A DNA stretch of 28,404 nucleotides from a virus: positions 1 through 28,404 of the IMG/VR virus record IMGVR_UViG_3300046804_003913. One strand, written 5' to 3'. This document shows positions 23,529-28,404 of this stretch, piece after piece. The notes under the pieces were generated by a model that did no database searches, was not told where the DNA came from, and was given only the letters and a program-made list of their open reading frames with translations. Position numbers and translations under genes: made by a program. Position 1 is the stretch's first letter, and every line of letters begins with the position of its first letter.

Positions 23529-24879
23529 ACCAGTATCAAATGTTAACATTGCCACAGACTCGTTTGCGACATGGGTTGGCATTACCAACTTTCTAGCCGA
23601 CACAGTTAACCAATATGCATTAACAGCTAATACTAATGCGGCTGGTGGATCAACCACAGGTAATGCATCACTCGTTGGCATCTTCAGCGCTAATACGGTT
23701 GCTGTTGCAAACACACTTCGTGGCGGTACCGTAACCACAGCAAACACGCTTAGTGTTGTATCGAACGTCGTATTTACGACCGGACAAGTCAACTCGACAG
23801 CTAACTTGTATGTTGAGGCTGCCAACGTATATACAAACGGATCTAACTTTTCTGTTGTTGGTGGCCAAGCAACCTTCACATCGAACGTGTATGTTAACGC
23901 TGCTAATGCCTATGTAAACACAACTAACTTCAAGACTATTGCTAATAGCTTCGTTGTTGAAGGCAACACATCACTAAAGGCCAATTCGTCACTTAATAAT
24001 GTAGTTTTAACAACAAACAGCACGGCTAGCAATCTTCAAATCACCGTTGACGGCTTCAACATAAATGCGGTCACGACAGCAACGGGCAACGTAACATTAA
24101 AGGCCAACTCATCGTTAACGAGCTTTGCTCTTGCCTCCAACAGCACTGCAAGCAATCTTCAAATAACTGTTGATTCGCTATTTGCTACAGGTAATACAAC
24201 GCTAAAGGCCAATTCATCACTGAACAGTGTTGTGCTGACATCCAATAGCACCGCAAGCAATTTGCAAATCACTGTAAATAACCTGTACGTATCGGGCGTA
24301 ACATCGATCACCGGCAATACAACTGTCACAGGATTTGCTAATGTTACAACAACACTTGCTGCTGGTAATACCACAATAACAGGCTTTGCCAACGTATCAA
24401 CAACGCTCGCTGCTGGCAATACAACAATTACAGGGTTTGCCAATGTATCAACAACACTCACCGCTGGCAATACAACAATTGCAGGGTTTGCCAATGTATC
24501 AGGCACGCTTCAGGTCGGTGGAAACACACAACTGCAAAGTGATGTTGTATTGGTAGTTGTTGCCAACACAAACCTAGGCACAGCTGGTCCGACCGTTGAT
24601 GTGGAGATGTTAAACTTCCCTAAGGGTACATACACCGGCGCAAAGATTAGTGCTGTGGCTGTATCGTTGACAGGTAATACACAGATGCAGGAGCTTGTGT
24701 TGGCGCACTCAGCCAATGCCACGATGAATACCGCTGTTATCACTCAGTATGCAACAGTTACGACGGGAGCAAACGTCGGCATATTTACAACATCACTAAA
24801 TAGTACAGCGGTGGCAATTAACTACAGACAGGCTGCTGCTAACTCTAGTGTCAAAATGTTTGTTCAGTTCATTAAATAG
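23521..24879 (+). CDS. Repeat-rich tail fibre protein 1
   Basis: This 452-residue protein starts with NVNIATDSFATWVGITNFLA and NASLVGIFSANTVAVANTLR, an N-terminal layout I recognise from fibre proteins of marine T4-like phages and presumably an attachment domain. Residues about 148-253 hold three copies of a 30-residue repeat (LKANSSLNNVVLTTNSTASN type), and residues 265-332 hold four copies of a 17-residue repeat (GNTTITGFANVSTTLAA). The C-terminal domain (VDVEMLNFPKGTYTGAKISA and NYRQAAANSSVKMFVQFIK) is probably a compact trimeric head. The repeats are Asn/Thr/Ser-rich with regular hydrophobic positions, as in fibrous triple beta-helices. The ATG lies inside the end of the previous gene, after a GGAAAG site. 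Fibre role is inferred from repeats, position and composition. Confidence 0.8.
   Translation: MSRPVSNVNIATDSFATWVGITNFLADTVNQYALTANTNAAGGSTTGNASLVGIFSANTVAVANTLRGGTVTTANTLSVVSNVVFTTGQVNSTANLYVEAANVYTNGSNFSVVGGQATFTSNVYVNAANAYVNTTNFKTIANSFVVEGNTSLKANSSLNNVVLTTNSTASNLQITVDGFNINAVTTATGNVTLKANSSLTSFALASNSTASNLQITVDSLFATGNTTLKANSSLNSVVLTSNSTASNLQITVNNLYVSGVTSITGNTTVTGFANVTTTLAAGNTTITGFANVSTTLAAGNTTITGFANVSTTLTAGNTTIAGFANVSGTLQVGGNTQLQSDVVLVVVANTNLGTAGPTVDVEMLNFPKGTYTGAKISAVAVSLTGNTQMQELVLAHSANATMNTAVITQYATVTTGANVGIFTTSLNSTAVAINYRQAAANSSVKMFVQFIK
23962..24279 (+). repeat. Three 90-bp (30-residue) repeats in fibre 1
   Basis: Copies lie at 23962-24051, 24085-24174 and 24190-24279. Each encodes G-N-x-x-L-K-A-N-S-S-L, a hydrophobic strand, then NSTASNLQITV and one or two variable residues. 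They are separated by 33 and 15 bases of unique sequence, so the array is not strictly tandem. Confidence 0.85.
24313..24516 (+). repeat. Four tandem 51-bp repeats in fibre 1
   Basis: Four units of 51 bases (24313, 24364, 24415, 24466) encode GNTTITGFANVSTTLAA with small changes. Related GNTTITGFANVS units occur again in the next gene. Such arrays recombine easily and set fibre length. Confidence 0.88.
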
Positions 24880-24886
24880 GTAAAGC

Positions 24887-26050
24887 ATGGCAGCGTCGAA
24901 TACTCAGTTCAAGGTTGAACACGGCTTAATTGTTTCTGCCGGTACGGCAAACCTCGAGGTTGCCACAACTGTTAATGGCGCACTTACTGTTAGCAACACA
25001 GCTGCTCTCGGTAACACCTCGATCGCTGGGTTTGCCAATGTTAGTACAACACTGAACGTAGTTGGCGCTGCGACAGTCAATGGTGCTTTTATAGTAAACA
25101 ACACAGCTGCTGTTGGTAATACAACCATCACCGGTTTTGCTAATGTTAGCTCTAGTATCGTGGTTGCGGGAAGCGCAACGGTCAACGGCGCGCTCGCGGT
25201 CGGTAACACAGCTGCTGTTGGCAACACAACTATTACCGGCTTTGTAGATGTTATTGGTTCTTCAGTAAGCTTCAACGCTTCTGCGAATGTTGCAAATACA
25301 ACAGACACCATAACAGCCAACGGTCATGGATTTTCCAATGGCGACATTGTTCGCTACACTGTAGCGGCAGGGAATACAGCAATCAGCGGTCTTGCCAGCG
25401 GTACAAAATATTATGTGATTACCACGACGCCCAACACATTCCAGCTATCGACAACGTATGGTGGTGCAAACATTAACATCACGTCTGGGGCAAGTGAGTC
25501 TGGCCACACCTTAACCCCATTACGCGTCACACTTGAAAACTCCGGTAATATTACGGCTCCATTGGGAGCTGCAAACGTGGGCACACTGCGCGTGTATGGG
25601 GCCGCAACAGTAAACGGCACATTTACTGTTGGTGATGGTGCAAACGTAACGATCGATACTGATTTGTTATTCATTGATGCTGTTAATAACCGAATTGGTC
25701 TGAAGAACACTTCCCCATCAACTGTAGATCTATTGACTATAACGGGTAATGTGGCTTTCAGTGCTGCAAACACAAACGGCTTGCGTTTCCTGTCAGCAAC
25801 TGCTAGCGTTAACTCATCGATTATTCTACAGGCAAACTCATCCAATAGCCGCCTTACGTTTTCAACATACGACAACTCCAACTCATCAGTCAATGATGGT
25901 GGGTACATCTTCAATTTTGTTGCTAACTCAACATCAACCACAGTAGGTCTACAGCTAACATCCAACACATTCCAGTATAAGTCTGGTAATGTCGCGCATG
26001 CTGGTAACTTCGGCATATATGATGTCAATGGTACACGAGTAGGACCATGA
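24887..26050 (+). CDS. Repeat-rich tail fibre protein 2
   Basis: This 387-residue protein begins NTQFKVEHGLIVSAGTANLE, typical of a fibre anchoring strand. Three copies of a 35-residue repeat (TVNGAFIVNNTAAVGNTTIT type) follow at about 28-132, sharing GNTTITGF with fibre 1. Residues 129-212 are a module also found in gp7 and fibre 3 (HGFSNGDIVRYTVAAGNTAI, KYYVITTTPNTFQLSTTYGG, SGHTLTPL). The C-terminal part has TIDTDLLFIDAVNNRIGLKN, a motif seen at the start of many phage fibre heads, then beta-rich sequence ending GIYDVNGTRVGP. A trimeric fibre segment is likely. Start has AGGTAA eleven bases upstream. Order relative to fibres 1 and 3 suggests proximal and distal sections of one fibre or separate fibres; which is not decidable. 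Confidence 0.8.
   Translation: MAASNTQFKVEHGLIVSAGTANLEVATTVNGALTVSNTAALGNTSIAGFANVSTTLNVVGAATVNGAFIVNNTAAVGNTTITGFANVSSSIVVAGSATVNGALAVGNTAAVGNTTITGFVDVIGSSVSFNASANVANTTDTITANGHGFSNGDIVRYTVAAGNTAISGLASGTKYYVITTTPNTFQLSTTYGGANINITSGASESGHTLTPLRVTLENSGNITAPLGAANVGTLRVYGAATVNGTFTVGDGANVTIDTDLLFIDAVNNRIGLKNTSPSTVDLLTITGNVAFSAANTNGLRFLSATASVNSSIILQANSSNSRLTFSTYDNSNSSVNDGGYIFNFVANSTSTTVGLQLTSNTFQYKSGNVAHAGNFGIYDVNGTRVGP
24968..25282 (+). repeat. Three tandem 105-bp repeats in fibre 2
   Basis: Units begin at 24968, 25073 and 25178. Each codes for a 35-residue repeat that starts with TVNGA and carries NTAAxGNTTITGFANV in the middle. The third unit diverges in its last third, where the module shared with gp7 begins. 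Confidence 0.85.
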
Positions 26051-26051
26051 A

Positions 26052-28404
26052 ATGCCAAGACCACTTAGAGCCAAATATCAGCTAAGCTCAACAGCAACCT
26101 TCAATGCAAACACCGGCGTAAACTCTACAACAGAGTACATTACAACAACCTCAGCGCACGGTTTTGCAAACGGTACCTTGGTCGAGTACCGAGTAGCAAC
26201 TGGCAACACAGCTTTGACAGGATTAACAGCCAACAGTTTATACTATGTTGTTGGCGCTAACAGCACAGCTCTTCAACTCGCCTCTACTTTGGGTGGTTCT
26301 GCGATTAATGTGACGTCTAACCCTGTAAGTGAAACAGGACACACATTATCATCCCTATCTGCTAGCATTGCTGCAGGTGTGCAGGAAATGTCGGATGCAG
26401 ACTTGAACGACCTTGTTGCGCCTCTTGTCCTAACACAAATAGTCAACAATCCATCAACATCCTATGAAACTCGCCTACGTCTCGCGGCGTCAGGTGATGG
26501 GTACGATGTTAGTCGTGGCACAATAACAGAATATAAGGGCGGTATTCCCGGCACTCATCCCATCACGGATTATGGCCCAACAAGTTACACATTATACCAG
26601 AACGAGCGCACGCTGTCTTCGCTTGCGTTGCCAGCACGTCCTGTTAAGTATGTATTGAGTGGGGGTGAACATAAAGTTCAGGAGATGAGTGATCAAGATG
26701 TGCTCGACTATGTGATTCCGTCCGTCGTGCAGACGATGATTACTGGCGGACAAGGCGCCTACTTCGTTGGACAGGCCGCAAACGGCGCGCCAGCGACAGG
26801 CACGTGGACGAGTTATGGAACATTGACCGACAACTTCTACACTGGCTCCGTTTCCAATTCAATTAACTACTCTCTTTGGCAGCGTACATCTGGGACTACA
26901 GCCGGTTCATTACGCCCATTGAAGTTATCTGGCACAGGATCGCTGGTTGAGATGTCCAATACGGAAATCCTAGGCCTTGTAAACGCTGTCGGTGAGTACA
27001 TTCGCACAACAGGGGTTGGCAAGTACGCACTTCAAACAACCATGCCGGCTACAGGCACGTGGACAAGTCGGGGGACGTTTGTTGACACGTCATATGCCGT
27101 GCAGGAAGTTGGCTATGCTGGCACATACGTTGGCACTTTTACAGGTGCTTATTCAAAAGCATATAGCACAACGTACACAAAAGACTACGCCGGTACGTAT
27201 GCTGGAACGTATCAGTCAACGTACACAAAAGACTACGCCGGTACGTACCAGGGTACGTATAGTGGCTTGTTCACAGGGTCCTATCAAGGTAGTTTTAATA
27301 ACCTAACATTTACAAAAGTATATTCTAACCTCTATACCCGCGACTATACACAAGCATACACCGGAACATACTCAGGTGCATCATATTCAGGCGCATTTAA
27401 CTTTGATTATACCACGCTGTATACTAAAGATTATGTTGGGACATATGCTGGAACTTACAGCAAGGATTTTACGGGGGTGTATGCCAATTCATTCAGTGGA
27501 TTAGTCTACACTAATGTATTCACGGGCACGTATACATCCTTGTACACGGGTAGTTACACGACCACATTCACAAAAACCTTTTCTGGAAGTTATACAGGAA
27601 CATTTACAAAAGCGTACACGGGTGCATGGGCCGGATCGTATGTAGGAGACTACACGGGGGCGTCCTACACACAAACTAATCCGCGTACGTATAGTGGGGT
27701 CTACAACGCGCCGACTGCCTTTGTTGGGCAGTGGTCGGGTACAACTTATACACAAACAAATCCTCATTCCTATACAAATACTTTCACTGGCATATCATAC
27801 TTAGGATCGTATAACTCTCCTACAAGCTATACAAGAACTAGAGCTGCTTCGTACACGAGAACGTTTATTGGCAACTTTACCCCGACATTTACAGGCGTAT
27901 ATACAACCTCCTACTCACCTGCGACATCCTATACTATGGCCTATCAAGGGTCGTATGCAGGCTCTGCAACGACAAATACATATGTGTATAGCTCAGCAGG
28001 AAACTATATTCTTGACGTACCGAGCAGTGTTTCCACAGCAACCATATATGTCGTTGGTGGAGGTGGTGGTGGGGCAGGTGCTAATGCGTGGTCCCAGCCT
28101 GGTGGCGGTGGAGCGGGTGGTTTTGTAACAATCTACAATTATCCAATTAGCGGATCAACCCGCTTGACAATTAATGTTGGATCTGGAGGTAGTGGTGGTG
28201 CGGCTGGTGTGAGTGGTAGTGCAGGTGGCGAGAGTAATGTTGTAAGCAACACCTCGGCCACCGTCCTTCAATCGCCTGGTGGTAACGGCGGTGTTTCTGC
28301 CTCGGGCGATGGTGGATCGACGCCATATGGGGGCGCTGGCGGAGCGGGAGCGCTTTATGCTGGTGGTGGCGGTGGTGGCTACTCAAGTAACGGTGTTTTT
28401 GGGG
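26052..28404 (+). CDS. Distal tail fibre / adhesin with aromatic tetrapeptide array, partial
   Basis: The frame opens at ATG 26052 (AGGA upstream) and runs to the window edge (784 complete codons, no stop), so the C-terminus is missing. Residues 17-102 are the module shared with gp7 and fibre 2. Residues about 111-350 hold three related blocks, each opening with an EMSxxD/E sequence; two also carry ATGTWTSYGT or ATGTWTSRGT. Residues about 355-636 are a Tyr/Phe-rich array with an aromatic residue at nearly every fourth position (YAGTYVGTFTGAYSKAYSTT). From about residue 657 the protein turns into a Gly-rich domain (TATIYVVGGGGGGAGANAWS, then GGGGAGGFVTIYNY), a family found at fibre tips and recalling the polyglycine receptor-binding domain of T-even gp38. 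A receptor-binding role at the distal end is likely, from position and composition. Confidence 0.82.
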   Translation, partial: MPRPLRAKYQLSSTATFNANTGVNSTTEYITTTSAHGFANGTLVEYRVATGNTALTGLTANSLYYVVGANSTALQLASTLGGSAINVTSNPVSETGHTLSSLSASIAAGVQEMSDADLNDLVAPLVLTQIVNNPSTSYETRLRLAASGDGYDVSRGTITEYKGGIPGTHPITDYGPTSYTLYQNERTLSSLALPARPVKYVLSGGEHKVQEMSDQDVLDYVIPSVVQTMITGGQGAYFVGQAANGAPATGTWTSYGTLTDNFYTGSVSNSINYSLWQRTSGTTAGSLRPLKLSGTGSLVEMSNTEILGLVNAVGEYIRTTGVGKYALQTTMPATGTWTSRGTFVDTSYAVQEVGYAGTYVGTFTGAYSKAYSTTYTKDYAGTYAGTYQSTYTKDYAGTYQGTYSGLFTGSYQGSFNNLTFTKVYSNLYTRDYTQAYTGTYSGASYSGAFNFDYTTLYTKDYVGTYAGTYSKDFTGVYANSFSGLVYTNVFTGTYTSLYTGSYTTTFTKTFSGSYTGTFTKAYTGAWAGSYVGDYTGASYTQTNPRTYSGVYNAPTAFVGQWSGTTYTQTNPHSYTNTFTGISYLGSYNSPTSYTRTRAASYTRTFIGNFTPTFTGVYTTSYSPATSYTMAYQGSYAGSATTNTYVYSSAGNYILDVPSSVSTATIYVVGGGGGGAGANAWSQPGGGGAGGFVTIYNYPISGSTRLTINVGSGGSGGAAGVSGSAGGESNVVSNTSATVLQSPGGNGGVSASGDGGSTPYGGAGGAGALYAGGGGGGYSSNGVFG
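26382..27110 (+). repeat. Three diverged EMS blocks in fibre 3
   Basis: Blocks begin near residues 111, 210 and 299 (QEMSDADLNDLV, QEMSDQDVLDYV, VEMSNTEILGLV), spaced 99 and 89 residues. The second and third also share GTWTS[YR]GT followed by an Asp/Thr turn. They probably are repeated domains of a fibre shaft. Confidence 0.7.
27114..27956 (+). repeat. Aromatic tetrapeptide array in fibre 3
   Basis: About 280 residues have Tyr, Phe or Trp at about every fourth position, often as Y-x-G-T or Y-T-K-D. An exact 31-base direct repeat (27169-27199 and 27217-27247, offset 48 bases or 16 residues) shows recent duplication. Occasional five-residue steps such as GASY break the register. Confidence 0.9.
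28041..28404 (+). other. Glycine-rich adhesin-type domain, partial
   Basis: From about residue 664 the protein has runs of Gly separated by short strands (IYVVGGGGGGAGAN, PGGGGAGGF, LTINVGSGGSGG, SPGGNGGV, AGGGGGGY). This arrangement is known from Gly-rich domains of phage fibres and from the gp38-type adhesin. The window ends inside it. Confidence 0.75.

Noticed and set aside
24159-24506. Repetitive frame of 115 codons on the minus strand
   Set aside because: Its repeats mirror the 51-bp fibre repeats on the other strand and are not an independent gene.
23962-24516. Possible CRISPR-like array
   Set aside because: The repeats are coding, in frame, 51 and 90 bases long, imperfect and without spacers of even length. 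They are fibre repeats.
25411-26064. Open frame of 217 codons on the minus strand
   Set aside because: It is antisense to fibre 2. The open frame follows from the Asn/Thr/Ser codon bias of the fibre gene, and the product resembles no family.

Overview
The window is a tail-gene module from the genome of a contractile-tailed phage of the T4 superfamily. Nearly every gene can be matched to a T4 baseplate or tail-tube gene by sequence motif, length and order: gp4, gp54 and gp26/gp51 on the minus strand, and gp48, gp53, gp27, gp5, gp25, gp6, gp7 and gp8 on the plus strand. After gp8 come proteins that resemble those of marine T4-like phages rather than T4 itself: a DUF4815-type baseplate-periphery protein and three repeat-rich fibre proteins. 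This suggests an environmental, probably aquatic, T4-like myovirus. The host cannot be read from this DNA. I see no bacterial genes, tRNAs, rRNAs, integrase, insertion sequence or CRISPR array.

Layout. Positions 1-5811 are transcribed leftward: gp4-like head-completion nuclease, a conserved protein of unknown role, gp54-like tube initiator, the gp26/gp51 chaperone pair (apparently joined by a -1 frameshift), a coiled-coil protein with a hydrophobic segment, and a long protein ending in an M15 peptidase domain that runs off the left edge. Positions 5823-28404 are transcribed rightward: tube cap (gp48), wedge gp53, hub gp27, spike gp5, wedges gp25, gp6, gp7 and gp8, the DUF4815 protein and two following proteins, a small coiled-coil protein, and three fibre genes, the last cut by the right edge. 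The divergent start codons lie only 11 nt apart. Genes are packed with overlaps (TAATG, ATGA, TGATG) or gaps of at most 22 nt, so there is no gene-free stretch worth describing.

How the genes work together. gp27 and the gp5 spike form the central hub. gp53, gp25, gp6, gp7 and gp8 build the wedges around it. gp54 and gp48 cap the baseplate and start the tail tube, while gp26/51 and the two coiled-coil proteins probably provide tape-measure and hub assembly functions. The DUF4815 group would dress the wedge periphery and hold the fibres. The gp5 homologue lacks T4's lysozyme domain, and the nearby M15 domain is the best candidate for the virion's wall-cutting activity.

The points most worth a second look are: the in-frame U-run frameshift site linking gp26 to gp51; the M15 domain in a tape-measure-like protein; an approximately 280-residue array with an aromatic residue about every fourth position in the distal fibre; beta-modules reused among wedge and fibre proteins, including one 84-86 residue module shared by gp7 and two fibres; a PAAR-like end on the gp5 spike; and the splitting of a DUF4815-type protein into three reading frames.
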